A stretch of DNA of 64,000 bases, from positions 62,001 to 126,000 of the forward strand of contig CAWFXV010000023.1 in the NCBI GenBank assembly GCA_963819885.1. The letters run 5' to 3'. This DNA is from JACVRX01 sp963819885 (lineage in GTDB: Bacteria; Actinomycetota; Actinomycetes; Jiangellales; Jiangellaceae). The notes beneath the pieces are model-generated. The model did not search any database. It was given only the letters and a program-made list of their open reading frames with translations, and was not told where the DNA came from. Position 1 is the stretch's first letter. Every line of letters begins with the position of its first letter. Positions 54,707-63,989 of the stretch are shown one piece after another. The position numbers and the translations under genes were made by a program.

Positions 54707-54811
54707 ACGCCGGGGCGGTTCACCTTCGACGCCGGCGGCCACGACCCGGCGCACCAGGTACCCGAGATCCTCGCCGGCGACATGCGCGAGTTCTTCACCA
54801 AGCTCAGCTGA
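54707..54811 (+). pseudogene. epoxide-hydrolase-like C-terminal scrap
   Basis: The 34 residues before TGA read FTFDAGGHDPAHQVPEIL then AGDMREFFTKLS, matching the His-containing end of alpha/beta-hydrolases of the epoxide hydrolase group (GGH-x-PA-x-E-x-P pattern). Nothing of the rest is present upstream. Confidence 0.5.
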
Positions 54812-54907
54812 CGAATTTCGCGATCACCACATGCTCTGTGGGCTCGGCACGGAGGCTCGCATCCTCGGGTGTGCAACCCGGGATCCGGCGGCCTTCGCAG
54901 CTCTCAT

Positions 54908-55066
54908 GCGGCCCAGCATCATCGGCCTCGGCTCGACCTATGCCGACGTTACGGGATCGCGCGCTTGGAGATCTTCGGCTCGTTGACCCGCGGCGAAGGA
55001 GCGAGCGACAGCGATGTTGACCTGCTCTATGAGCTGGCTCCCGGCAGGGCGCTTGGATGGGAGATC
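54908..55066 (+). pseudogene. MNT-type nucleotidyltransferase remnant
   Basis: About 50 residues: LCRRYGIARLEIFGSLTRGE then GASDSDVDLLYELAPGRALG. The GSLTRG and SDVDLL motifs are the active site of minimal nucleotidyltransferases (MntA antitoxins of HEPN-MNT pairs). Homology stops after GWEI at 55066, and neither a good start nor a HEPN partner is visible. A remnant of a toxin-antitoxin gene. Confidence 0.6.
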
Positions 55067-55123
55067 GCCAGCATCGTGTCCAGCCCTTTCGAGTGTCGCC
55101 GTCGGTCACGGCGGCCTGGCCAC

Positions 55124-55562
55124 CTAGCCGATCTCCACGACGGCCTCGATCTCGACCGCGAAACCCAGGGGCAGTGCGGCGACCCCGACAGCGGACCGAG
55201 CGGGTCGACCCGCGTCCCCGAAGACCCTGGCCAGCAGATCTGTGGCGCCGTTGGCCACCAGGTGCTGCTCGGTGAAGTCGGGTGCTGAGTTCACGAAGAC
55301 GACGACTTTCACCACCCTGGCCACGCGCGACAGATCGCCCAGCTCGGCTCGGACGGTGGCGAGCAGGTTGAGCATGACCGCTTCGGCGGCACGGGCACCC
55401 TGCTCGGTCGTCATCGTCTCGCCCAGGCGGCCGGTATGCACCGGGCGACGTGTCCTCGAACGCACCGTGGCCGGAGAGGAACAGCAGGTCACCGCTGCGG
55501 ACGGCCATCAGGTAGCTGCCGACCGGGACGTTCGGGACGGGCAGGGCGAGATCGAGGGTCAT
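55124..55562 (-). pseudogene. RidA-family protein (one frameshift)
   Basis: The start LALPVPNVPVGSYLMAVRSG and LLFLSGHGAFEDTSP joins, after one extra G near 55442, to VHTGRLGETMTTEQGARAAE and the rest (LSRVARVVKVVVFVNSAPDF, then ARSAVGVAALPLGFAVEIEA). That is a complete YjgF/RidA-like protein of about 145 residues; the Arg in ARSAVGV is the family's key residue. The ATG overlaps the stop of the cupin gene upstream, so both form an operon. Likely a read error. Confidence 0.78.
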
Positions 55563-56017
55563 GACGGCACCGGGATCGAGTCGTAGCGCGCCGAGATCGC
55601 GGCTCGGGCAGCGGGGTCACGGATGGCGTTGGGCGGCAGCGTTCCGAGCTCGAAGAACATCTCCTCGAGGCCTCCGGGCACCATCAGGGTGAGGAACCGG
55701 CCACCACCCTCGGCCGCCGAGATCGTGTGCGCGGTCCCGCGCGGGACCAGGATGTACATCCCCGGAGTCGCCTCGATGGCCTCCTCGCCGACCGTGAACG
55801 TGAACAGGCCATCGAGCACAAAGAAGGACTCCTCGAACCCGCGGTGCAGGTGCGGCACGGTCCACGGACCCGCACCGGCACCGTAGAACTCGGCGAGGGT
55901 GAATGCGCCACCCGTGTCGGCTGCGCCGCCTGCCAGGACCCGCATGGACACCACGCCCAGGTTCACCGAACGCCCTTCGCCTGGAAGCACGGTGTGTGCC
56001 GTGCCCGGTCGCAACAT
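55559..56017 (-). CDS. cupin-domain protein
   Basis: Cupin of 152 residues: FTLAEFYGAGAGPWTVPHLH and HRGFEESFFVLDGLFTFTVG form motif 1 (His, His, Glu) and GMYILVPRGTAHTISAAEGG holds motif 2 with the last His. It starts at the ATG for MLRPGTAHTVLPG (56017). It overlaps RidA downstream by 4 bases and is divergent from the HxlR gene, which probably regulates it. A small enzyme or sensor; ligand unknown. Confidence 0.85.
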   Translation of the reverse strand: MLRPGTAHTVLPGEGRSVNLGVVSMRVLAGGAADTGGAFTLAEFYGAGAGPWTVPHLHRGFEESFFVLDGLFTFTVGEEAIEATPGMYILVPRGTAHTISAAEGGGRFLTLMVPGGLEEMFFELGTLPPNAIRDPAARAAISARYDSIPVPS

Positions 56018-56123
56018 CGCCACCACTTCCTTTCCTCGACACCCAGGGTGTTCGGATGTGCACGAAGCAGCAATATCAGAATCTGAAGTTGCCGACGGGT
56101 CCGGTCGGCGGGACAGTGAGAGT

Positions 56124-56807
56124 GTGCGCACGTACGGTCAGTTCTGCCCGATCGCCCGCAGCTCGGAGCTGCTCGCAGAGCGGTGGACGCCGATCATCGT
56201 GCGCAACCTGTTGAACGGCTGCCGCACCTTCAACGAGATCCGCCAAGGGGCGCCTGGAATTTCCACCGCACTGCTGGCCCAACGGCTCGAGGCGCTGGAA
56301 CGCGCCGGCATCCTGGTCCGCGTCCAGAAGCCGCATGGCCGTGGCGCGACCTACCAGCTGACCGGGATGGGTGAGGCGCTCCAGCCGGTGTGCGACGCCC
56401 TCGGGCAGTGGGGGGCACGTTGGCTTGAGATCGAGCCCCGGCACCTGGACCCGGCGTACATCCTCTGGGCCACCCTCAAGCTCGTGGACGTCGAGCAGAT
56501 CCCCGACGGCACCACAACCGTGCGGTTCCAGCTCAAGGACCACCCAGCCGACAGCTACTGGATGCTGCTGCGACGACCGCGCCCCGAGCTCTGCACCCGC
56601 AGCTCCGGGTACGTCGAGGACCTGATCTGCCGTACCGATGGCCAGACCCTCACCGACCTGCACCTGCAACGCACGACGTACACCGCTGCGCTGCGGTCAG
56701 GCAGACTGACGCTGGAAGGACCGCCGTCGCTGGCCCGGAAATTCCGCACCTGGTTCAAGACCAGCCCGTTCGCCGACTACCTACCCGAGCGAGCAACCGA
56801 CGCCTAG
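56124..56807 (+). CDS. HxlR-family regulator with SCP2-like C-terminal domain
   Basis: Protein of 227 residues with GTG start. The HxlR winged helix covers residues 1-105 (SELLAERWTPIIVRNLLNGC, then ISTALLAQRLEALERAGILV). The C-terminal half (VRFQLKDHPADSYWMLLRRP, ELCTRSSGYVEDL, LEGPPSLARKFRTWF) resembles the sterol-carrier/SCP2-like ligand domain often fused to such regulators. It is divergent from the cupin-RidA unit 106 bases away. A short TCAGA/TCTGA palindrome lies between. Confidence 0.82.
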   Translation: MRTYGQFCPIARSSELLAERWTPIIVRNLLNGCRTFNEIRQGAPGISTALLAQRLEALERAGILVRVQKPHGRGATYQLTGMGEALQPVCDALGQWGARWLEIEPRHLDPAYILWATLKLVDVEQIPDGTTTVRFQLKDHPADSYWMLLRRPRPELCTRSSGYVEDLICRTDGQTLTDLHLQRTTYTAALRSGRLTLEGPPSLARKFRTWFKTSPFADYLPERATDA

Positions 56808-56854
56808 GCGCGATGGTCTGCGCGTGCCCGAGGCGACGCGCCTTCACGAGGCAT

Positions 56855-56983
56855 TCAGGGATACAGCCTCAGCTCGGGCGGCCGCATCTCCGCTTGCGCG
56901 GAGACGCCGTTGTGCTTCTCCGCCAGATGGACGAAGGCATCCAAGGTCGCGGCATCGAGTGGCTGGATCGCATACGCACTCAT
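56855..56983 (-). pseudogene. GNAT acetyltransferase N-terminal scrap
   Basis: The ATG at 56983 opens a 42-codon frame reading MSAYAIQPLDAATLDAFVHL then AEKHNGV, which is the start of a common GNAT-type family (usually continuing to a GGCWC motif). Homology ends after NGV and the frame closes 15 codons later. A 5' remnant. Confidence 0.5.
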
Positions 56984-57058
56984 GACGCCCCCGTTTGCAG
57001 GCTCAGGTCACCTGACGGATGAAGGCAGCGTAGATCCGCTGATGCGGGGCCGCAGATC

Positions 57059-58021
57059 TCATGCCAGGGCACTGTGTTCGATGATTCGGGCCAGGTGATC
57101 AAGGTCGCGGTCGGAGGTGACGAAATAGGAGAGCCCGTACCGGCTCTGGCGTGCCTGCAGGTCCTCGTAGATCTGCCCGGGTGATCCAATGAAGACCGAC
57201 GGCATGGCCCACACGTCCTCGCAAGTCGTCCCGGTCCAGCCTCGCTGACCGATGAGCGTTTCGGTGTCGCGGCGCCGTTGGTTGGTGAGGACGAATGTTG
57301 CGAAGGTGCTCAGTTCCAGTTCCTGGAATCGCTCTCCCGCGGCGGTCTCGAGGATGTCAAGCTTCGCGTCCAGGGCGGCCGGACTGCGGTCGGCCGCGTC
57401 GTCCGTGTCGTCGTCCCCGCGGATGGGTGCGGGCAGGATGCCGACGATGTCGGCGCGGCGGGCGGCGAGGGCGAGCATCTTCGGCCCGCCGCCGCCGATC
57501 ACCAGCGGCGGGCGCGGCTGTTGGATCGGCATGATCGGTAAGTGAAGCGAGTCGATGGTGTAGTGGGTGCCGTGCAGGGTGACGGTCTCGCCTGCTAGGA
57601 GGGCAGCGATGACTCCGACGGCTTCCTCCAACCGGGCGATACGCGTCCGAGCAGCGTCAAAAGAAATGCCCATCTGGTCGTACTCGCCGCGTAGCCAACC
57701 GGCGCCGAGGCCGAGTTCGAGCCGGCCGCCTGACAGCCAGTCGATCGTTGCTGCTTCGTGCGCGACTAGCGCCGGGTGCCGGTAGTCGTTGCTGAGCACC
57801 ATCGTTCCCACCCGCAGCCGGGTGGTGTGCGCTGCCGCTGTTGCTGCCATCGCCAGCGGCGCCAGTTGCGGCCCGAATGGCGCTGCGGCGATGTGGTCAC
57901 GGATCAGGACCGTGTCGACCCCCGACTGCTCGATACGGCGGATGTGACCGAGCCACCCTCGGCGGTCCGGGAGGATCTCATTCACGACCGCGAACCGGAG
58001 CCGCCGGTGTGAAATCGACAT
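57059..58021 (-). CDS. LLM-class (luciferase-like, F420 or FMN) oxidoreductase
   Basis: Enzyme of 320 residues with the TIM-barrel signatures of luciferase-like monooxygenases: RIEQSGVDTVLIRDHIA, LRVGTMVLSNDYRHPALVAH, WLSGGRLELGLGAGWLRGEY and PPLVIGGGGPKMLALAARRA. In Actinobacteria this subfamily (probable F420-dependent oxidoreductases of the MSMEG_2516/TIGR03621 kind) usually takes F420. Substrate unknown. Only about 40 bases separate the stop from the recognisable DNA scraps beside it, but the gene is complete. Confidence 0.87.
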   Translation of the reverse strand: MSISHRRLRFAVVNEILPDRRGWLGHIRRIEQSGVDTVLIRDHIAAAPFGPQLAPLAMAATAAAHTTRLRVGTMVLSNDYRHPALVAHEAATIDWLSGGRLELGLGAGWLRGEYDQMGISFDAARTRIARLEEAVGVIAALLAGETVTLHGTHYTIDSLHLPIMPIQQPRPPLVIGGGGPKMLALAARRADIVGILPAPIRGDDDTDDAADRSPAALDAKLDILETAAGERFQELELSTFATFVLTNQRRRDTETLIGQRGWTGTTCEDVWAMPSVFIGSPGQIYEDLQARQSRYGLSYFVTSDRDLDHLARIIEHSALA

Positions 58022-58154
58022 GGACTCAATCCCTCTAATCTCTCCTGATGGTGCGCCGATATCCGGGACGATATCCGGCGAGCTGGTGCCGGCGCCCCAA
58101 CGGTTGCAGCGGATTCGCGGGCGAGTCGGGCCTCACCTCCGCATCGTGGAGGGC

Positions 58155-58604
58155 TTAGCGCTGTAATCCGTCCCAGGACCAGTGCGGAATGCGCAGGCCA
58201 TCTGGCACGTCGTCCGCGGACTCGTGATAGCGGGACATGGTCGTTGTGGTCGCCCAGGCGAAGTAGTCGTGCAGCACTGCCCGGACCGGGTCGTTCTGGG
58301 ACAGTGCGACGTCCGTCATCGCCTGATCGAAGCAGGCGATCGCTCGCCGATCCATCTCCTCGTGCGGTCCGTTGCCGCTGTGGATCCGCACCACCGAGGT
58401 CTCATCGCCATAGGTATCGGAGTAGGTCGTCGGGCCACCGAGTGCCTCGGCCCAGTAGGCGGCGAGGCGCTCGCTGTGCTTGGGGTGGAAACCATGGCTG
58501 AACGCGTGGCTGACCACCTCGTCTGCCATCACCCGGGCGTGCCACGCCATGGCAAGGCGGAGCAGACCCTCGTCGCCACCCGCGGCCTCGTACACAGTCT
58601 GCAC
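58155..58604 (-). CDS. truncated hemoglobin-like globin
   Basis: Protein of 149 residues: YEAAGGDEGLLRLAMAWHAR at the N terminus, then HAFSHGFHPKHSERLAAYWA and EALGGPTTYSD. The HP-KHSERLA-YW-EALGGP stretch is the heme-binding proximal region of group II truncated hemoglobins (trHbO-like). It would bind oxygen or NO. The start is an ATG with no special features. It is convergent with nothing and divergent from the cold-shock gene. Confidence 0.85.
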   Translation of the reverse strand: MQTVYEAAGGDEGLLRLAMAWHARVMADEVVSHAFSHGFHPKHSERLAAYWAEALGGPTTYSDTYGDETSVVRIHSGNGPHEEMDRRAIACFDQAMTDVALSQNDPVRAVLHDYFAWATTTTMSRYHESADDVPDGLRIPHWSWDGLQR

Positions 58605-58921
58605 GTCCCAAGGATGGCAGCGGCCAGGTCAATTGCGCTGGTGCCGATATCCGGACGTCCTTCGACGGCGCACGCGGTAGCCACGTGAACCGGCAGGTTA
58701 CGAAGATGCGGGTGCGTGTCGGTGATCGTGCTAGCGTGGTGTTGGTTGCATATGTATTTCCTCGCCGTTCGTGAACGCCCGCGGATTCTTACTCCGACGG
58801 GCGCTTTCCATTCCGCGGGCCTCGAGCTTCGATGTCCAGATACGGGGATACGCACACGGCGGCAGCCCAGGACCGGCAAGCAGACCGGCCTGTACCCGCA
58901 GCACAGACAAGGAGCACAACA
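58605..58921. promoter_or_regulatory. promoter and long 5' leader of the cold-shock gene
   Basis: 317 bases without a gene. An AT-rich spot (TTGCATATGTATTTCC, near 58746) stands out and may hold the -10 element, which would leave a leader of about 160 bases. Within it CCCGCGGA (58778-58785) pairs with TCCGCGGG (58812-58819) around a 26-base loop. Long structured leaders are usual for cold-shock genes. A GGAG site (58910-58913) precedes the GTG. Confidence 0.45.
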
Positions 58922-59125
58922 GTGGCTCAGGGCACAGTGAAGTGGTTCAACGGCGAGAAGGGCTTCGGCTTCATCGCCCAAGACGGCGGCGGCGCCGACG
59001 TGTTCGTGCATTACTCGGCCATCGCGGCTGAGGGCTACCGCTCGCTGGATGAGAACCAGCGCGTGGAGTTCGAAATCACCCAGGGCCAAAAGGGCCCGCA
59101 GGCAGAAAACGTGCGCCCGGTCTGA
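58922..59125 (+). CDS. cspA: cold-shock protein (CspA family)
   Basis: Protein of 67 residues: AQGTVKWFNGEKGFGFIAQD contains RNP1 (KGFGFIAQ) and VFVHYSAIAAEGYRSLDENQ contains RNP2 (VFVHYS). It binds RNA and single-stranded DNA and melts RNA secondary structure. GTG start with GGAG nearby. A hairpin terminator follows. Assignment is firm; which csp paralogue it is cannot be told. Confidence 0.94.
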   Translation: MAQGTVKWFNGEKGFGFIAQDGGGADVFVHYSAIAAEGYRSLDENQRVEFEITQGQKGPQAENVRPV

Positions 59126-59155
59126 CCCGACCCCCGGCCACCAAAACCACGCCGA

Positions 59156-59182
59156 GCGGCCCACCGCCAAGGTGGGCCTCTC
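59156..59182 (+). terminator. terminator hairpin after cspA
   Basis: GGCCCACC (59158-59165), loop GCCAA, GGTGGGCC (59171-59178), with GAG/CTC pairing just outside. It lies 32 bases after the stop of the cold-shock gene. Confidence 0.7.
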
Positions 59183-59288
59183 GCACGTTGCGCGCGGGGA
59201 CCCTGACCGCGTCGGCCACAGCCGGCGCCCGGTCCACAATGGGCATGTTGCGCGCCGTCTCCAAGGTCGAACAGATGGGACGTTTCAG

Positions 59289-60089
59289 ATGGAAACCCTC
59301 CTCGTGACAGGGGGAACGGGTCACCTTGGCCGAGATCTGGTCGACGTTCTCAAGGACCGCTACCGGGTGCGGGTGCTTGCCCGCACGCCCGGTCACGATC
59401 CGGCGGTCGAGTGGGCCAGAGGCGATCTTGGCACGGGCGAGGGCGTTGCCGAGGCGATGGCCGGCGCGCAGTCGGTCGTGCACGCGGCAACCTTCTCGCC
59501 CGCGGCGCGGCGCGGTTTCCTGCTGCCGAGCGATTTCTTCCGCAGCCCATCCGGTGTCGACGTGGACGGCACCAGTCGGCTCATCGACGCAGCACACGGG
59601 GCTGGCATCGAGCACTTTCTCTACGTGTCGATCGTCGGGGTTGAGCGCACCCCGCTGCCGTACGCCCGGTTGAAGCTGGTCGCGGAGACGCTCGTCCGTC
59701 GGTCCGCACTGCCGTGGTCGGTCGTGCGGGCGACCCCGTTCTACTGGTTGCTTGATCGCATGCTCGGCAAAATGATGCGCCTGCCGCTCTTGCCGCTGCC
59801 CGTCGATCTCCCCGTGCAACCGGCCGATACCGGCGACTTCGCTCGGTACCTGGCCGAATGCGTGGCTGACGGGCCAGGTGCGGATAGGGCCGACTTCGGT
59901 GGCCCTGAGGTGCTCAGCCTCGGGGAGATCGTGAAGCAGCATCAGGATGCTCGTGGTGTGCATCGCCGGATCCGGCCCGTGTCGCTCCCCAAGGCCGCCG
60001 CCCGAGTGGCCGACGCTCTTGTCTGTCCGAACGGCCGCCGAGGCCAAACGACCTGGTCCGTGTGGCTGAGCCAGCAAGGAAATGCGTAG
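59289..60089 (+). CDS. NAD(P)-binding protein (NmrA/SDR-atypical)
   Basis: Protein of 266 residues: Rossmann start METLLVTGGTGHLGRDLVDV, then RVLARTPGHDPAVEWARGDL and SVVHAATFSP, FLYVSIVGVERTPLPYARLK. The YARLK resembles the YxxxK of SDRs but most members of this group are NAD(P)H-binding sensors or reductases of unknown substrate. The ATG at 59289 fits the family start; the frame extends further upstream without support. Intact, unlike its broken relative at 34.0 kb. Confidence 0.83.
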   Translation: METLLVTGGTGHLGRDLVDVLKDRYRVRVLARTPGHDPAVEWARGDLGTGEGVAEAMAGAQSVVHAATFSPAARRGFLLPSDFFRSPSGVDVDGTSRLIDAAHGAGIEHFLYVSIVGVERTPLPYARLKLVAETLVRRSALPWSVVRATPFYWLLDRMLGKMMRLPLLPLPVDLPVQPADTGDFARYLAECVADGPGADRADFGGPEVLSLGEIVKQHQDARGVHRRIRPVSLPKAAARVADALVCPNGRRGQTTWSVWLSQQGNA

Positions 60090-60212
60090 CGAGGCGTTAC
60101 CGGACCCGCCGCGATCCGCGCTCACATGCCGCTTTCCGTGCCCCGTGTGGTGTCATCAGGGCACCGAATGAAGTGCTCGCCTGACCCAGCCTCGCCTCGG
60201 CGTACGGGAAGG

Positions 60213-61008
60213 TCAGCTGGTCTGGTCCTCGGCGGTCGCCCGACGCACGACGATGCGCGTCCAGGCCCCGACGTAGACGCGGTCGTCCTCGTCGAGCTCT
60301 CGGCGCTGGCCTGGCGGCAGGGGCGCTTCGGGCAGGGGACCGCTCGCAGAGCCGACGTACGTGCCGTTCGACGACTGCAGGTCCTCGACCCACCAGCGCG
60401 TGCCGTCGGTGGTCAGCTGCGCCTGCCGGCGGCTCACGCCCGGAGTCGCCCGTGCAGTCGATCTCAGGGTGGATGTTCCGGCTCACGGACGGCCTGCCGA
60501 TCAGCACGCTCTGCACGGCAAGGGGCACGACTGCGGGCAGGCCCGGGGACGGACAGGGGTCGTCGCTCTCCTGAGCCGCGTACCAATCAGGATCGACCCA
60601 CATCTCGGCCACCCACTCGATGGCGATGGACGGAGCGAGCGGCGGCCGCGGCCCCGCAGCGCCGAGACCGTCCAGGTCCAACGCTCGACCGGCCGGCGCC
60701 TCGCGCGGGCGTGGCATCGTGCCGGTGGTGAAGTCGTAGCCGCAGGCCTCGCAGAACAGCGTCGCGGCGTCGTGCTCCGATCCGCAGTTGGGGCAGGCCT
60801 GGTCGCCAGAAACCCCGGTCGCCGGGCTGGATCCTCCTGCATCGGGAGCGGTGCCCGACGGCGGTGTCGCGCCCGGAGCGCCCGTGGCTGCCCGCGCGTC
60901 AGGTGCGTCTGGTACGCCCGGCGCCTGGTCCGAAATGGGTGCGCCGCACGTGTCGCAGTAGTCGGCAGACTTCGACTGGTGGCCGTTGGGGCAGATGACC
61001 GTGCTCAT
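60213..61008 (-). pseudogene. zinc-ribbon FHA-domain protein (one frameshift)
   Basis: About 265 residues: an N-terminal zinc ribbon (STVICPNGHQSKSADYCDTC), a Pro/Ala-rich linker, a second ribbon (ACPNCGSEHDAATLFCEACG) and a C-terminal FHA domain (LIGRPSVSRNIHPEIDC; after a shift near 60440, GVSRRQAQLTTDGTRWWVED, then LQSSNGTYV). FHA binds phosphothreonine, so it is a partner of Ser/Thr kinases. The ATG overlaps the preceding 15-codon frame by 4 bases. In actinobacteria this gene sits in the PknG neighbourhood, as here. Confidence 0.8.
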
Positions 61009-61048
61009 GCTCCCGACCTCGTTCCGGCGACCGTGACGTCGGTGGCGC

Positions 61049-62341
61049 TCATTTCCTGACCCGCGTGGTCTTGGTCGATGCCGTGTCGAGCGCCATCTCG
61101 TCGAGCTTGTCTGACGCTGCGGCGCAGCCGCACGGTGCCGGTGCCGGCGTCGTCGATCTCGACGATCTTCTTGCAGCCGGGCCGTCGCCTCGTCGTTGCC
61201 GGTCTCGGCCGCGAGCTGCACGGCCCGACCGAGCTTGATCGGTCGCGGTGTCGGTGTCGCCGGCGGCCTTCGCCGCGAGCCCGTCCTGGATGGCCGTCGG
61301 CCAGCTCGGCCTGTCCGGTGTAGTGCGCGACGGCGGGGTTGATCCGCGTGGTCAGGGTGTCGTCGTTGGACCACATCGCCTTGACCAGGCCCTGGGCGAC
61401 CACCGTCGTCGCCGACCGCGAGCTGCACCCGCGCGGCGAGCTGCTCCTGGCCCGACGGCCTTCGCCGGCAGCCGCACCGCGACGTGGTAGTCGCGCGACT
61501 CGTCGCCCCACGAGCCGGTGGGATAGCCACCGGTCAGCGCGTTGATCTCTTGCCGGCGAGTCGTGAGGTCCTCGACGGTCGGCGACGACCTGGCGGACGA
61601 ACAGCACCTGGGCACCCTGCGGCGCCCACACCCGCAGCGCCGCCGTCGGCGACGCCGCGGCCCATCGACTGCCGCATGATCCGCTCGAAGTCGGCGGCCA
61701 TCTCATCGGGCTGTGGCGATGAGGTCGACGCTGCCGAGCAGGGCGGTGGCGATCCGGCGGACCTCGGCCACCTGCCAGTCGGCCCCGACGCCGCGGCAGT
61801 CGCACTGGAACTGACCCGCGCCGCCTCGATCGCGGCACTCAGCTCTTCCGGGGTCTCGTGCTGGTTCATCCCGTCGGTCAGCAGGATCGCGTGCCTCTGC
61901 GCCAGCGCCGGGCACCGATGGCGAAGACGCGGCGTCGCCAGGGTCAGCCAGGTGCCCATGGCCGTGCCGCCGTCGCCTGGAACGTCGACGATCGCGCGCC
62001 TTGGCCTCGGCTCGGGTCCGCTGCGTCCATCCGGACCATGCCGAGCTCGCGGCCTGCGGGAAAGGCCAGCCGCGCCTCGTGGCTGCCGGCGATGACCGCG
62101 AACCAGACGCCGTCGAGCACCTGGTCGAGCGCCGCCGCCGCCGCGTCGCCGGACGGCCGCGATGTTGACCTCGCCCATCGAGCCCGAGGTGTCGACGATG
62201 ACGATCTCGGCGGCATCGCCCGACGCCGGACTGCCCCGCCTCGCCGGCGCCGGTGCAGGTGACCGTGACGATGGCATGCACGTCGGTGCCGCCGTCGGGC
62301 AGGAACTCGTTCTGATAGACCTCAGCTGAGAACGTCGCCAT
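61049..62341 (-). pseudogene. VWA-domain protein (many frameshifts)
   Basis: The start MATFSAEVYQNEFLPDGGTD is sound. The von Willebrand A metal site is IVIVDTSGSMGE, with AILLTDGMNQHE and FQCDCRGVGADWQVAEVRRI as later family landmarks. The end reads DKLDEMALDTASTKTTRVRK and stop. Between these landmarks the frame changes about a dozen times, nearly always as one extra base and mostly some 50-130 bases apart (for example near 62220, 62150, 61711, 61644, 61580, 61404, 61240, 61173 and 61112). The whole protein of about 420 residues can be followed through the shifts. Confidence 0.75.
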
Positions 62342-63537
62342 CGTGCGCGACTTCCTCTCGGTGTGCCGCGGGCTGCGGACGCTGCGCGGCGGTGGCGAGT
62401 GCGTGCGTGGCTCCGGTCGGATCGCGATCCGGGCCAGCGCCACGGTGATGTTGTCCTGGCCGCCCTGTGCGTTGGCCCAGTCGACGAGCGCGTCGGCCAG
62501 CGGCCAGGGGTTCGGCGCTCGTGCTGCGAGCCGTGCTTCCGCGACCAGCTCGGCCAGGTCGCTGCGCCTCCGAGCAGTAGTTCCACAGTCCGTCGGAGCA
62601 GACCAGCACCCAGCCCGGCCCGTCGAGGTCGAGGGAGACGATGTGCGCGGTGTGTGGTCGGGCGCGTCGATCCCCGAGCCACCGGGTGATGGCATGCGCC
62701 TGCGGACCGCGTCTCGGCCTCCGCACGGGGCACTCCCTGCGCGATCTGCTCCGCGGCGAACGAGTCGTCGATGGTCAGCAGCCGCGGCTCCCCGACGTCC
62801 GGCAGCCAGTAGGCCCGGCTGTCGCCGACCCACCCGACGACGAGGAGGGACTCGTCGACGACGGCGGCCACGAACGTGCATGAGGCTGGGTTGCCCTGCC
62901 CGGGTGCGGTGTGCGCGATCACCGCCTCGTTGGCCGCTTCAGCGGCGGCTGTCGAGGGCGTGCGGCGGTTCGCGCGCGACCCGGCGCCGGCGGCCGTGCC
63001 GATGCCGCTCGGGTGCGATGCGGCGAGCACGTCCCGGGCGGCCCGGGCCGCCGCCAGGCTGGCGACGTCCGAGTCGGTCGACGTCGACACCCCGTCGCAG
63101 ACGACGAGCACGGCGCGCGCTGCCCGGGCTCGGCCGAGCGTCCACGCCACTGCGTCCTCGTTGCGGGCGTGGCGGATGCCCCGGTCGCACACCGCGGCCA
63201 CCCAGGGCTGCGGGCTGCTCGGTGAAGTGATCTCGCTCGCTGCGGCGCCCGCGCTCCGCACAGCGTGCAGTAGCCGTCGGCGGCGACCTCACCGCCGCAG
63301 GCCTGGCACGGACGCGGCCTCGGCCGGACGATGTCGTCAGGCGCCGGCGTCGAGCTGCCGGCGTCGGCCGACCTCTCCGGTGGCGCGATGCGCCAGAGCG
63401 TGGGACCGAGCTCGGCGCCGCAGGCCTCGCAGAACTGCTCGGCCGCCGCGACGGTGGCCGAGCAGGTCGGGCAGCGAGCTCGACTGCCCGGTCGACAGTC
63501 GCCGCTCGGCCTGTCCGCCTGCCGCGTGCTGGCTCAT
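62322..63537 (-). pseudogene. zinc-ribbon PP2C-type Ser/Thr phosphatase (frameshifts)
   Basis: From MSQHAAGG at 63537 a linker leads to zinc ribbons (CPTCSATVAAAEQFCEACGA, then CQACGGEVAADGYCTLCG) and to a PP2C domain: GIRHARNEDAVAWTLGRARA, VLVVCDGVSTSTDSDVASLA, VVGWVGDSRAYWLPDVGEP, WVLVCSDGLWNYCSEA and GGQDNITVALARIAIR. These are the conserved Asp-containing metal motifs of PPM phosphatases. Frame changes occur near 63470, 63250, 62715 and 62570. It would oppose the kinase next to it. It ends where the VWA gene starts. Confidence 0.75.
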
Positions 63538-63989
63538 ACGCAGCGTCCATCGGCGCACCGCGTTGGCCTGGTCGACCAGCTCGACCCGCTCCTCACGGTC
63601 GTTGGCGTGTCCGGCCAGGTCGCGGTAGGCCGCCTCGAGCCCGTCGCGCAGGGACGGCTCGGCTGCCGGCACGGCCGGCGATCAGCACCGTCGTGTCCGA
63701 CCCCTTCGGTCTCGCACGATCTCGAGCGCCGCTGCGAGCACCATCGACGCGGAACCGCGAGCGGTCGACGGGCGTCGATGGTGAGGTTGCTCGATGCTCT
63801 CCAGGGCCGCGGCCAGCGACGCGCAGGCCACCGCCCGACTCGGCCAGGAGGCTCGCGCGTCGGCGCCGCGCCTGGGTGAACGCGCGGCTGGTCGGCGGGC
63901 ACGAGGTCGAGGGCGCGAGATCGCGCCCGTCGAGGTCTCCGCGGCTCGAGCGGATCCGGGCCAGGCCGAAGGCGGCCGGGGCGATGTAG
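63538..63989 (-). pseudogene. pknG: PknG-like Ser/Thr kinase, C-terminal TPR region (partial, frameshifts)
   Basis: Only the end of the gene is in the window. Pieces in several frames read ANYIAPAAFGLARIRSSRGD, SRAFTQARRRRASLLAESGG, NLTIDAR, then PAAEPSLRDGLEAAYRDLAG and ERVELVDQANAVRRWTLR, which match the C-terminal tetratricopeptide part of PknG. Several single-base shifts occur here, as in the genes that follow. The catalytic domain lies beyond 64000. PknG senses and controls metabolism in actinobacteria through FHA proteins, which agrees with the FHA gene downstream. Confidence 0.6.

Noticed and set aside
56813..57022. 69-codon plus-strand frame
   Set aside because: It is antisense to a better-supported GNAT scrap on the minus strand.
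61005..61052. 15-codon frame with ATGA overlaps on both sides between the VWA and FHA genes
   Set aside because: Probably the normal spacer or a by-product of frame errors; too short to support.
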